Of a stretch of DNA of 64,000 bases, positions 27,715 to 35,905 are shown in pieces. Origin of the DNA: Winogradskyella marina. GTDB taxonomy: Bacteria > Bacteroidota > Bacteroidia > Flavobacteriales > Flavobacteriaceae. A program made the position numbers and the translations under genes. The stretch spans positions 1 to 64,000 of the forward strand of contig NZ_JADOET010000018.1 of the NCBI RefSeq assembly GCF_015645385.1. Reading direction: 5' to 3'. A model generated the notes under the pieces. It was given only the letters and a program-made list of their open reading frames with translations. It was not told the DNA's origin and ran no database searches. Positions within the stretch are counted from its first letter, which is position 1. Each line of letters begins with the position of its first letter.

Positions 27715-28089
27715 ATGCGAATTGATAAATATTTATGGTGTGTACGCTATTACAAAACAAGAAGTATTGCGACAAAAGCTTGTAAAAAAGGACAAGTTAA
27801 AGTTAATGGAGCTGCGGTAAAACCATCGCGAGAAGTATTTCCTACTGATAAGATTGAACTTAGAAAAGACCAAATTATCTATCAGCTTACAGTTAATGAT
27901 TTACCTCCAAATCGCGTTGGTGCAAAACTGGTTGATATATACCGTGTAGACACAACACCAAAGTCGGCATTTGAAGCCAAAGAACTCTTAAAGTACAGCA
28001 AAGATTATTATAGAAAGAAAGGTACAGGACGTCCTACAAAAAAAGACAGACGTGATATTGATGACTTTTATGATAATGAAGAAGAGTGA
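27715..28089 (+). CDS. S4-domain RNA-binding protein (Hsp15/HslR type)
   Basis: Small basic protein of 124 residues with an N-terminal S4 domain: MRIDKYLWCVRYYKTRSIATKACKKGQVKVNG is covered by positions 1-32. The C-terminus is charged (KKDRRDIDDFYDNEEE). The Hsp15 family binds 50S subunits carrying stalled nascent chains and helps recycle them. The upstream start at 27676 would add 13 residues ahead of the conserved domain and overlap the promoter, so it is rejected. Confidence 0.88.
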   Translation: MRIDKYLWCVRYYKTRSIATKACKKGQVKVNGAAVKPSREVFPTDKIELRKDQIIYQLTVNDLPPNRVGAKLVDIYRVDTTPKSAFEAKELLKYSKDYYRKKGTGRPTKKDRRDIDDFYDNEEE

Positions 28090-28153
28090 GTTTAAACGTA
28101 AAATTGCATAGTGACAGAAGCAATGTTTTAATTTAAAACAACTAGTTCAGATT

Positions 28154-28738
28154 ATGAATCAAATGAACAAGACATACTGGGAAGAGCGTTACGACGCTCA
28201 TAAAACCGGTTGGAATATTGGCTACGTTTCTACTCCACTAAAAACGTATATTGATCAACTTGAAGATAAATCCATTAAAATTTTGATTCCAGGAGCTGGC
28301 AATAGTTATGAAGCCGAATATTTATGGCATAAGGGTTTTAAGAATGTCTATGTATTAGATATTGCTGCACATCCCTTAAATAATTTTAAACATCGTGTAC
28401 CGGAGTTTCCTCAGAACCAACTGTTGAATTTAGACTTTTTTGAGTTGAGCGATAGCTTTGACCTCATTATAGAACAAACATTTTTTTGTGCACTCCACCC
28501 AAGCTTAAGATTAAAATATGCACAGCAAATGCATCAACTTTTAAAACCCAACGGTAAGCTCATTGGTTTATTATTTCAAATGGAGCTTACAGAAGATGGA
28601 CCACCTTTTGGTGGAAGTATTTCTGAATATCAATCCCTTTTTAAACAAATATTCAGCATTAAAGTATTAGAACCATCAATTAATTCCATAAAAGAAAGAC
28701 AAGGTAATGAACTGTTTTTTATCTTTGAAAACCCATAA
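28154..28738 (+). CDS. SAM-dependent methyltransferase (thiopurine S-methyltransferase family)
   Basis: Cytoplasmic class I methyltransferase of 194 residues. The N-terminal YWEERYDAHKTGWNIG is typical of the TPMT-like group, and SAM-binding motif I reads ILIPGAGNSYEA. IIEQTFFCALHPSLR and GGSISEYQSLF match later family motifs. Bacterial members methylate thiols, selenium/tellurium compounds or halides; the substrate here is unknown. ATG codons at 28154 and 28163 are both possible starts. Confidence 0.88.
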   Translation: MNQMNKTYWEERYDAHKTGWNIGYVSTPLKTYIDQLEDKSIKILIPGAGNSYEAEYLWHKGFKNVYVLDIAAHPLNNFKHRVPEFPQNQLLNLDFFELSDSFDLIIEQTFFCALHPSLRLKYAQQMHQLLKPNGKLIGLLFQMELTEDGPPFGGSISEYQSLFKQIFSIKVLEPSINSIKERQGNELFFIFENP

Positions 28739-28830
28739 TGGGTATTTGACATACTTTGATTGTAGTCATTTTTAAAGATTAAGCTACAAACTGTCGTTTA
28801 TAATAATTCCTAATTTTGTAATAACAACCT

Positions 28831-29334
28831 ATGGCACTAACGAAAAATACGATTTTAAGTCATAAAGAAATTGAGCACAAAATAAAGCGCATAGCGTATC
28901 AAATTTACGAAAGCAATGTTAATGAAACAGAGCTTATAATTGCTGGGATTGAGAGCAACGGTTATTTGCTTGCCAAGAAAATAAAATCGCATTTAGATAA
29001 AATATCTACTATTAATTCTACATTATGCAAGGTTACCATCAATAAGGTAGAACCAACGACACCAATAAAAACGTCTATTTCTAAAGACGATTATAGTAAT
29101 AAGTCATTAGTGCTTATTGATGATGTGTTAAACTCTGGCAGCACCTTAATATATGGCATAAAGCATTTTTTAGATGTTCCCTTAACTCAGTTTAAAACAG
29201 CAGTTTTAGTAAATCGCAACCATAAGAAGTATCCAGTAAAAGCGGATTTTAAAGGTATTTCGCTTTCAACTTCTTTATTTGAGCATGTCCATGTTAACTT
29301 ATCTAAACAACCTTACGAGGCCTATTTAGATTAA
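28831..29334 (+). CDS. Phosphoribosyltransferase (PRTase type I domain)
   Basis: A 167-residue cytoplasmic protein whose PRPP-binding loop SLVLIDDVLNSGSTLIYG is the type I PRTase signature. The N-terminal IIAGIESNGYLLAKKI holds the usual substrate-side loop. It resembles PyrR/hypoxanthine-type enzymes, but the base cannot be predicted. A TAATTTTG box (28811-28818) stands 12 bases before the ATG, so the leader would be very short. The last nine bases overlap the convergent aroK gene. Confidence 0.87.
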   Translation: MALTKNTILSHKEIEHKIKRIAYQIYESNVNETELIIAGIESNGYLLAKKIKSHLDKISTINSTLCKVTINKVEPTTPIKTSISKDDYSNKSLVLIDDVLNSGSTLIYGIKHFLDVPLTQFKTAVLVNRNHKKYPVKADFKGISLSTSLFEHVHVNLSKQPYEAYLD

Positions 29335-29847
29335 GTGCGCCACAAGGTCTTCTAAAATTTCTTGCTGTGTTTTATTATCGGTGTTTAGCGTAAACTGAGA
29401 TTTACTATAATACGGAATGCGCTCAAACAAGTGTTTTCCTATAAATTCTAACAATTCAGCCTCAGTACTTATATGACTGATTAACGGTCTATTTTCTCTT
29501 TCTTTAAATAAACGTTTGACTAAAAGCGGAATTGATAGCTTTAAGTAAAACGAAATCAAATTGGTGTTTCCCGTTAATAAGTCCATGTTATTTCCAAAAC
29601 AAGGAGTTCCTCCACCTAATGCAAGCACTAGATCTTCTGAGGTGTTTAGAAGCTCATTGAGATACTCCGTTTCTTTTTTTCGAAAATAGATTTCACCTTT
29701 AGTTTTAAAAAGCTCTGGTATTGAGGCACTTTCCTTTTCTGAGATATAATCGTCTAAATCTAAAAAACTAGAATTCAATCTTGTAGCTAATTCCTTACCT
29801 AAAGTTGATTTTCCCGATCCCATATATCCTATTAAAATTATAATCAT
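29326..29847 (-). CDS. aroK: Shikimate kinase
   Basis: Phosphorylates shikimate in aromatic amino acid synthesis. 173 residues from the ATG at 29847, which starts MIIILIGYMGSGKSTLGK with the P-loop GYMGSGKS at residues 7-14; an upstream start would place 18 residues before the P-loop strand. The shikimate-binding DLDDYI, GGGTPCF and the lid arginine in RENRPL are present. It converges on the phosphoribosyltransferase gene with a nine-base overlap. Confidence 0.95.
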   Translation of the reverse strand: MIIILIGYMGSGKSTLGKELATRLNSSFLDLDDYISEKESASIPELFKTKGEIYFRKKETEYLNELLNTSEDLVLALGGGTPCFGNNMDLLTGNTNLISFYLKLSIPLLVKRLFKERENRPLISHISTEAELLEFIGKHLFERIPYYSKSQFTLNTDNKTQQEILEDLVAHLI

Positions 29848-29921
29848 AACGCTTATAAATTGATTATTAAACTGATAGCTAATTAGACTACAAAAAAACA
29901 AAAAAAAATATAAAAAAAGTG

Positions 29922-29951
29922 TTGTTTTATTGATTAAACATTATATATTTG
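29922..29951 (+). promoter_or_regulatory. tRNA promoter
   Basis: TTG (29922-29924), 19 bases, TATATTTG (29944-29951), about 26 bases ahead of tRNA-Lys. Confidence 0.75.
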
Positions 29952-29977
29952 CACCCTCGTTAAAGAGAAAACATTTT

Positions 29978-30050
29978 GACCAGTTAGCTCAGTTGGCAGA
30001 GCATCTCCCTTTTAAGGAGAGGGTCCTGGGTTCGAGCCCCAGACTGGTCA
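29978..30050 (+). tRNA. tRNA-Lys (anticodon TTT)
   Basis: A full cloverleaf: acceptor GACCAGT pairs with ACTGGTC, discriminator A at 30050. The D-arm is AGCTCAGTTGGCAGAGC, the anticodon loop CTTTTAA has anticodon TTT, and the T-arm is CTGGGTTCGAGCCCCAG. CCA is not encoded. Confidence 0.97.
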
Positions 30051-30051
30051 C

Positions 30052-30089
30052 AAAAAAAGTTAAGCGTAAAGCTTAACTTTTTTTTTATC
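30052..30089 (+). terminator. Terminator between tRNA-Lys and tRNA-Leu
   Basis: AAGTTAAGC and GCTTAACTT are complementary around a GTAAA-type loop and a long T-run follows. It would end the tRNA-Lys transcript, so tRNA-Leu may use its own promoter or partial read-through. Confidence 0.8.
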
Positions 30090-30105
30090 TTTACTTCATT
30101 ATTAT

Positions 30106-30189
30106 GCGCACGTGGCGGAATTGGTAGACGCGCCAGCTTGAGGGGTTGGTGGACATTAGTCCGTGGAAGTTCGAGTCTTCTCGTGCGCA
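30106..30189 (+). tRNA. tRNA-Leu (anticodon GAG), integration site of the element
   Basis: Acceptor GCGCACG pairs with CGTGCGC (30182-30188), discriminator A at 30189. The anticodon stem CCAGC/GTTGG encloses loop TTGAGGG with anticodon GAG (Leu). A long variable arm is present, as expected for leucine tRNA. The T-arm and 3' end form the left copy of the 21-bp att repeat, so the gene remains intact after integration. Confidence 0.96.
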
Positions 30190-30190
30190 C
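30170..30190 (+). repeat. attL (21-bp direct repeat in tRNA-Leu)
   Basis: A T followed by TCGAGTCTTCTCGTGCGCAC. The same 21 bases recur at 47378-47398. The bases on either side differ between the copies, so the match is exactly 21. Confidence 0.93.
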
Positions 30191-30257
30191 TAATATTTAT
30201 CTACACCCAAAATAACAAACTGTTTAACAGCAAGTTAAAAAATAAACTTCAGATTAC

Positions 30258-30276
30258 TACCCCTAATTTTACCCCT
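30258..30276 (+). repeat. Left end-repeat, possible integrase arm site
   Basis: TACCCCTAATTTTACCCCT. The partner at 47227-47245 reads TACCCCTATTTTTACCCCC, with two mismatches in 19 and the same orientation. Each lies 70-135 bases inside its att site. Internally it is two ACCCC units 11 bases apart, close to one helical turn. Confidence 0.6.
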
Positions 30277-30390
30277 GAATATTATTTTAGTCTTAATAAT
30301 TGAATTAATTTCTAATTAATAAATTCTTTTAAATGAAATAAAAATTGGGGCGGCTACCACCAGAAAGACACATCTTAAATACAAGCTTAA

Positions 30391-30405
30391 GGGAAGTCGT
30401 TTCCC
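30391..30405 (+). other. Small hairpin in the left intergenic region
   Basis: GGGAA-GTCGT-TTCCC. It lies in the 264-base gap between attL and the first gene, next to unusually G/C-rich patches (GGGGCGGCTACCACC near 30347). Apart from this and the end-repeat I see nothing in the gap. Role unknown. Confidence 0.35.
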
Positions 30406-30454
30406 CCAGAGGGTCAGAAAAAAATTTTTATATTTAGATTTTAAAAAAGTAAAT

Positions 30455-31186
30455 ATGGACTATTTAATTGAAAAATTATCTGATCTTGATAAAATAAACG
30501 TAGACAATATTGACAACCTTGCACATAATTATATTATAAACTTTGAAAACTATATTACTCAAGCAAGAGAGGAAAAAAAATCGGTTAAAGAAAGTTTTTT
30601 AATAGATGAAATAATAAGGTTTGATTCAGCAATAAATATTTTGAAGTATGCCAACAATCTTGGGGATTTAGAAATCACTGCCAATAAGCTACTTGACAAC
30701 TATAATTCAACCTATAATTCATTAGAGAGCAAGTATAATAAATACGGAAGCGACATTTTCACACCGATAACTAAAAGATGGCGAGTATTAAATAAAAGAA
30801 ATACTACTTTTTTAAATTATGGTTTTAACCAAGATAAGGATATATTTAGCGATACTAAAAAGGCCAATAAATTAAATCTCTATTTTAGAGATAAGAAAAG
30901 CGTAGAAACATTCTATCAATTTGAAGAAAAGCTGATTGTTAAGGGTTTTCTAGATGAAGAAAGAAATAATTGGAAAGGTTCAACAGCTTCACTTTATAGG
31001 TTTGTCCATTATTGTTCTATAAACAAGCTATTTAAAGAACGTTATTTTGGTGATTATTTTATAGATGTATTCAAGGCTTTTAGAGGAATTTATAATAAAC
31101 ATGATGCTAAAGACTATGATAAGATTAACAAAAGAGATAAAATTGTAGCTGCCAATTCTGATGAGTTCGATTTTCTAAATCCTTGA
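30455..31186 (+). CDS. Unknown protein, first gene of the element (weak RteC-like C-terminus)
   Basis: A 243-residue soluble protein, rich in Lys, Asn and Asp, with no signal peptide or membrane segment. The first 100 residues look helical (DYLIEKLSDLDKINVDNID). The C-terminal region (about 150-215), with EERNNWKGSTASLYRFVHYC and GDYFIDVFKAFRGIYN, is reminiscent of the C-terminus of RteC-type regulators of Bacteroidetes mobile elements, but the likeness is weak. Its place beside attL, ahead of the excisionase-like and replication-like genes, suggests a regulatory or replication role. I do not recognise it with confidence. Confidence 0.6.
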   Translation: MDYLIEKLSDLDKINVDNIDNLAHNYIINFENYITQAREEKKSVKESFLIDEIIRFDSAINILKYANNLGDLEITANKLLDNYNSTYNSLESKYNKYGSDIFTPITKRWRVLNKRNTTFLNYGFNQDKDIFSDTKKANKLNLYFRDKKSVETFYQFEEKLIVKGFLDEERNNWKGSTASLYRFVHYCSINKLFKERYFGDYFIDVFKAFRGIYNKHDAKDYDKINKRDKIVAANSDEFDFLNP

Positions 31187-31370
31187 GAAATTAATCAAAT
31201 AGTCTCCCCTTTTTATCCCTTAACATAAGATTAACTTCCTTATACTACCCTACAGAACGGCTAATCAGCACTAAATATACTTCATTTTTACATCTCCCCA
31301 TTCTATCCCCTTTTTGAATTTATGTAAAAGTTTTCTGGTAAAATTGTTCAAATTATTAAATAAAAATAAA

Positions 31371-31703
31371 ATGAACACAAAAAAAGAACAATACCAAATC
31401 CTCTTTACTCAACATCTACTTAATAATACACATAAGAAGATATACTCATTAAACGATGTTGAAAAAATCATCAACAAAGTTATAGATTCATGCGTTCCTA
31501 AAATAGTCACTTCCGTATTAGAGCAGCAAAGTTTGAATTCTGAACTAAAGTTATATACAAGGAAAGAAGTTTGCGACATCCTAGATGTTACCACTACCAC
31601 ACTTCATAATTATAAGCACCAAGGAAAACTAGTACCCATCAAGAAGAATGGTAAGGTTTATTACAAAGCGGCAGATTTAAACAATTACATAAACAAACAA
31701 TAA
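31371..31703 (+). CDS. Excisionase-like helix-turn-helix protein
   Basis: A 110-residue protein whose second half is the HTH_17/MerR-like fold common in Bacteroidetes mobile elements: LYTRKEVCDILDVTTTTLHN, then KHQGKLVPIKKNGKVYYKAADLNNYI covered by about 84-108. It binds DNA and is usually called excisionase-family. The ATG at 31371 is preferred over a TTG at 31314. It ends seven bases before the polymerase-like gene, so the two are probably cotranscribed. It may bend att DNA for excision or regulate the neighbouring operon. Confidence 0.8.
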   Translation: MNTKKEQYQILFTQHLLNNTHKKIYSLNDVEKIINKVIDSCVPKIVTSVLEQQSLNSELKLYTRKEVCDILDVTTTTLHNYKHQGKLVPIKKNGKVYYKAADLNNYINKQ

Positions 31704-31710
31704 GATAATT

Positions 31711-33108
31711 ATGAGAAACTCAATAAATAATATCTATGTTTGGCTACCGAAAAAAATGCATACAGACCTAATTCATAAATTAGAAGCGTACGATAATAAC
31801 AAGACTAAGTTATCTAAATCGAAAATGCTTTATTTAGCAAACCTTCCTATTTACTTAAATTCAAGGCATAAAAATGACGAAAACAACAATAGTTGGACTC
31901 CAATATGTAGTGACTTATTAAAAAACATCAAAAATTATTCAAAATATATAAGTTTTCTTATTGACAATGGTTTTTTTGAAAAACACAAATCTAATTATAG
32001 TTCAGACAGGAATCAGTGCAATAAATACAGAATTCACAGTAAATATTCAAAACAGGTTATACAATTTCAATCTGTAAAGGCACATTCAAATTTTACAAGA
32101 GGCATTAATAAATCACGAATAGATAGAGAATCTATAGCAAATAAATCTTGTAAGCATCTCACAAAATGGTTAATTGCTGAAAAGTTTACAATAAATTACA
32201 ATGAAGCTGCCGAGTATCTTAAAACCAAATATGCAGGTACTAATAATCTAAAAAAGAGAAACAATAGAATAGTAAGCATAGATGAAATAAAAAATAACAT
32301 TTTCACTTATAGCAGGAACGGAAGAGACAACAGATTACATTCTAATCTAACACGGCTAGCAAAGGATCTTAGAAAGTTCGTAAAATATGATAATGAATTC
32401 CTATATTCAGAAGATATTTCAAATTGCCAGCCATATATAGTTTCTAATTTAATAAATAAGATTAAAGATAGAGTGAATAACAGAGGTATAAAGAATAATA
32501 TAGATAGTTATCATAATCATATAATAGATAAATATACCCCTATAATGTCCGACCATTTCGACCAAGACGAGTGTAGTAAAGAGATTGAACGTTTCTCTAA
32601 CCTAATGCTTAACGGATCTTTTTATGAAGATTTTTCTAATTATCTATATGAAGACGGAATAATTTCTTTATTCTATAACGATAGTGCTAGTTACACTTCA
32701 AACCGTAAAATATATACATTCAAAAATAAAAGAGATGCTTCTAAAGCTATATTTTTAAAAACGTTGTACTCATCAAAAAAATCTAAAGAAAATATAATCA
32801 ACACGTTTAAAATGAATTTCCCTTATGTCTATGAAATTATTCAAACTTTTAAAACTGAAGACAAAAGTGATTTCCCTATAATGATTCAGAATATTGAAGC
32901 TGATTGCATTATAGATTATTGCACAAAGATATTAGCAAAGAAGTATCCAAAAATGCCACTTTTCACAATACATGATAGTATTCTAACAACAGAATCTTAT
33001 TCTGATATACTTAATAAAGAAGTTAAAATATTATTATCTCAATACTTTGAGAGCGAACCAAATTTAAAATCTGAACATTGGTGCCCAGAATGTTTAGATG
33101 TAGCTTAA
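31711..33108 (+). CDS. Putative replication protein with a divergent family A DNA polymerase core
   Basis: A 465-residue protein with, in order, the elements of a Pol I-type active site. R208-L-H-S-N-L stands where Pol I has GRLSS-x-x-x-NLQN. YSEDISNCQP (D235) stands for motif A, DYSQIE. RDASKAIFLKTLY has R341, K345, L349 and Y353 at exactly the spacing of Pol I R754, K758, F762 and Y766. IQNIEADCI (Q393) stands for MQGTAADI, and FTIHDSIL (H421, D422) for motif C, VHDE. Pol I's steric-gate Glu is Gln here (Q240). About 200 N-terminal residues are unassigned and there is no exonuclease domain. It follows the excisionase-like gene. The motif matches are seen; polymerase activity is inferred. 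Confidence 0.65.
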   Translation: MRNSINNIYVWLPKKMHTDLIHKLEAYDNNKTKLSKSKMLYLANLPIYLNSRHKNDENNNSWTPICSDLLKNIKNYSKYISFLIDNGFFEKHKSNYSSDRNQCNKYRIHSKYSKQVIQFQSVKAHSNFTRGINKSRIDRESIANKSCKHLTKWLIAEKFTINYNEAAEYLKTKYAGTNNLKKRNNRIVSIDEIKNNIFTYSRNGRDNRLHSNLTRLAKDLRKFVKYDNEFLYSEDISNCQPYIVSNLINKIKDRVNNRGIKNNIDSYHNHIIDKYTPIMSDHFDQDECSKEIERFSNLMLNGSFYEDFSNYLYEDGIISLFYNDSASYTSNRKIYTFKNKRDASKAIFLKTLYSSKKSKENIINTFKMNFPYVYEIIQTFKTEDKSDFPIMIQNIEADCIIDYCTKILAKKYPKMPLFTIHDSILTTESYSDILNKEVKILLSQYFESEPNLKSEHWCPECLDVA

Positions 33109-33143
33109 TTATACTTTAATTTTAAAAGTCATTAGCCATTAAA

Positions 33144-33575
33144 CTAAGCTATATGTGGTTTATACTTTAAACACTCTAGATATGAATCAAAAGCTTCATA
33201 TGAATATTGATTTTTAGAATTTATTTTACGATAATGTTTTTTGAGCACATTATCACTACGTAACACTTCACTATAGCACATATATGGTTTTCCTCTTTTA
33301 TTTAAATAAGTAACTTCTGTAGTAAATAAAGTATGGTCTTTACCAAATCCCCTACTTATAATAAAGTATTTTAACGTCTGAGTTTCAAAATACGAGTCTA
33401 ATTCATGATTCAAGTAGTATTCAATTACATCCTTATTATTTCTAATAAAATGCTTTTCATATAATAAAACTGATTTTGGAACAAAGGACGGCGAATTAAT
33501 ATAGCCTTTTATGTTTCTTACAGTTTTATCGTTTAGTATATCATCTATTTGTCGTTGCTCTCTCCTATAGTTCAT
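33144..33575 (-). CDS. Unknown 143-residue protein downstream of the PLD-like gene
   Basis: A soluble protein with a mixed charge pattern (MNYRREQRQIDDILNDKTVR; LFTTEVTYLNKRGKPYMCYS) and no signal, membrane segment or motif I know. Its ATG lies eight bases after the stop of the PLD-like gene on the same strand, so the two form a unit. It is convergent with the polymerase-like gene across 35 bases. A partner or immunity role for the PLD-like protein is possible but unsupported. Confidence 0.6.
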   Translation of the reverse strand: MNYRREQRQIDDILNDKTVRNIKGYINSPSFVPKSVLLYEKHFIRNNKDVIEYYLNHELDSYFETQTLKYFIISRGFGKDHTLFTTEVTYLNKRGKPYMCYSEVLRSDNVLKKHYRKINSKNQYSYEAFDSYLECLKYKPHIA

Positions 33576-33583
33576 TATTATAT

Positions 33584-35077
33584 TTAAAAAGGTGAAACAG
33601 AGCCATCTTCATTAACAAAATTACCATAACTGTCTCGTAGTAAAACATTTCCAAAAAAATTAAAAGTATTCCCAGCTCTATCTTTAAAAATGAAATCTTC
33701 TACATATTTATACCTATTGCCTTTATTATCAAAATACTTATATTCTGAAGCATCTTGTAATTTTAAAACCGCATCTCTTTGTTTATCGAGCTCCTGTTCA
33801 AGTTCATATAAATAACCTTTAGTATAAATAAGAAAATAAGAAGTATAATCTATATATAAATTAGGATACATTTCTAGAATAAAATCCTTATCTGCATCCG
33901 TAATACGACAATATTTTAAATAAATTTCACTTATAGAATTTGCAATATTTTCTATATGATAAAAACCATTTACACTAAAGCCTGAGAGACTTAATGCTTT
34001 TAAATTTTTAAACCCTGAAAACCATTGTATATCTATACGTGCCTCTTTTTCACTATACAAATTGATATAACTCGCACTTTTTTTAAATTTATTAATTATT
34101 TTTTCATTTACTTCATTAAAAGTCATATTTATCCTCTCCAATCTTGCAGCAATATCATATGGAATAATATCACTAGAAATACTTTCTAATATACAAATAT
34201 TTGAAATCGTTAGATTTTGGTTATAGTTAATTAATCTATTAAATTGAAATAATGTTTTGAATGTTATTTTTTTTATGTTCTTCAACTTATCTAAAGATAG
34301 TAAAGGTACTTCTGATTCTAATTCACAATCCAATTCAATAGGGTTAGTCATATTAACTATATTTAAGATCAGGATTAAGAATTCATGTAAGGAATATTTT
34401 TCGATTTTTTCGACTTCCCAATGATAGTAAAAGTCATCATCATATTGCTCTATCTTTAATTGGTTATAAAATAGGTCTAATTCATCCTCAGTACCAAAAT
34501 CACTACACACCTCTTCAATAAAAAAAACCTTCCAGTCGTAACTCAAAGAATGCCACCATGCTATTTTATTTTCACTTACAGTCTCACCATAACTTAATTC
34601 CTGCGCTTTAAGAATATAGAAATCTGTTTTTGTTTTAATTTCTACTTCTTTTTTAGGCATTAAGCTATTATCACCTAAAATAGAAATAAAATTCCTTTTA
34701 GCCTCTGTAATGTTATTTTTAGAATATGTAACTAAAACATTTTCCCCATCAACTCTCTGAATTGCTTTATTTGTCCAATTATATGAGCCTGTAATTAAGA
34801 CTTCATCATCTATAATACAATACTTATGATGGCTTTCTCTAAAAAAAATATTCTCATTTGGTATAAGAAATTCTATATTAAGAAAATAATCTCTATTGAA
34901 TTCATCATCCATTACTATGATTTTAACATCAACATCACATTTTATTTTATCTTCAAGTATCGAAAGAATCTTCTTATCTGTTATCCAAGCTACAGCTAAC
35001 CAAATATATTCTTTAGCATCATCTAACAAATGAATTATTTTTGCTTGAATATCTTTAAAGTAAATTTCATTTTCCAT
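33584..35077 (-). CDS. PLD-like (single HKD) protein with LRR-like and C-terminal repeat regions
   Basis: A 497-residue cytoplasmic protein. The N-terminal 150 residues are a phospholipase D-like domain with one HKD motif, HHKYCIIDDEVLITGSYNWT (HxK-x4-D near residue 85), which in single-copy form usually acts as a dimer. The middle has leucine-rich patches (FKNLKALSLSGFSVNGFYHI, ISEIYLKYCRITDADKDF). The C-terminus repeats FxDNKGN/FKDRAGN/LRDSYGN-type units. ATG 35077 is preferred to an upstream TTG at 35095. PLD-like nucleases are frequent defence effectors; here that is inferred from the RM neighbourhood. Confidence 0.75.
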   Translation of the reverse strand: MENEIYFKDIQAKIIHLLDDAKEYIWLAVAWITDKKILSILEDKIKCDVDVKIIVMDDEFNRDYFLNIEFLIPNENIFFRESHHKYCIIDDEVLITGSYNWTNKAIQRVDGENVLVTYSKNNITEAKRNFISILGDNSLMPKKEVEIKTKTDFYILKAQELSYGETVSENKIAWWHSLSYDWKVFFIEEVCSDFGTEDELDLFYNQLKIEQYDDDFYYHWEVEKIEKYSLHEFLILILNIVNMTNPIELDCELESEVPLLSLDKLKNIKKITFKTLFQFNRLINYNQNLTISNICILESISSDIIPYDIAARLERINMTFNEVNEKIINKFKKSASYINLYSEKEARIDIQWFSGFKNLKALSLSGFSVNGFYHIENIANSISEIYLKYCRITDADKDFILEMYPNLYIDYTSYFLIYTKGYLYELEQELDKQRDAVLKLQDASEYKYFDNKGNRYKYVEDFIFKDRAGNTFNFFGNVLLRDSYGNFVNEDGSVSPF

Positions 35078-35195
35078 ACATACCTTTTTAATCAAAGCTT
35101 ATTTTTTTAGACTAAGATTTAATGCAAGTAAAATTTTAATTGATCGTAATAAATATTAATATCTAATGTAAGGTTTAAACTTATTTTATAAATTA

Positions 35196-35900
35196 TTATA
35201 CCATCATCTTCTCCAATCTATCCTTAATTATTTTCCAATCAGGATATACTTTTTCTAAAAGATTAAAAAAATCTGTACTGTGATTCAAATACTTGAGGTG
35301 ACATAATTCATGTATAATCACATATTCTATACATTGTTTTGGTGCTTTAATAAGCTCAAAATTCAAATGTATGTTACCATTCTTATCACAACTACCCCAT
35401 CGTTTCTTCATCCATCTGTATGACAATGTTGGTTCATCCCTGTAAAAGCTTTTTGAGATAGATTTTAACCGTTTAAAAAGCACTTCAAAGTATTTCTCTG
35501 CCTTTTCCCTATACCACTTTTTTAACTGCTCCTGAACGGCTAATTTATCGTCTTTATCTTTAACATAAACATTAATATACCCTCCTTTTAATTTTACATA
35601 TGCCTCATTTGACTTATAAAGTTTCAACCTATATTGCCTACCCAAATACAAATGTGTTTCTCCACTGATAAATTTACGCTCGGGTGTTAGCGGATGAAAA
35701 GACAAAAAGAAATCTTGTTGTTTAATAATCCATGAGGCTTTATGCTTTACCTTTTCTCTTACTTTTTCAATAGAACTTTCTTTAGGGGCAGAAACTTTCA
35801 CCGATTTATCAGGGTGTACTTTTATACCTAATGTTTTACGCTCAGAAAACTCCAAACTATAATCAATTAATGTGTTACCATATTGAATTTTGTCCTTCAT
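35196..35900 (-). CDS. YgjP/WLM-type metallopeptidase (DUF45), RM-associated
   Basis: A 234-residue soluble protein of the YgjP-like family. The zinc site is plain: YVIIHELCHLKYLNHS has HExxH followed by N-H. Upstream, WGSCDKNGNIHLNFELIKAP is the usual family strand. It starts five bases after hsdR and so is the last gene of the restriction-modification operon. Such genes are often found beside type I RM systems; whether it processes HsdR or another protein is unknown. No signal peptide, so it is cytoplasmic. Confidence 0.88.
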   Translation of the reverse strand: MKDKIQYGNTLIDYSLEFSERKTLGIKVHPDKSVKVSAPKESSIEKVREKVKHKASWIIKQQDFFLSFHPLTPERKFISGETHLYLGRQYRLKLYKSNEAYVKLKGGYINVYVKDKDDKLAVQEQLKKWYREKAEKYFEVLFKRLKSISKSFYRDEPTLSYRWMKKRWGSCDKNGNIHLNFELIKAPKQCIEYVIIHELCHLKYLNHSTDFFNLLEKVYPDWKIIKDRLEKMMV

Positions 35901-35905
35901 AAAAA

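Noticed and set aside
29984..30190. Minus-strand open frame of 68 codons covering both tRNA genes
   Set aside because: It is the antisense of tRNA-Lys and tRNA-Leu; such frames are a well-known annotation artefact.
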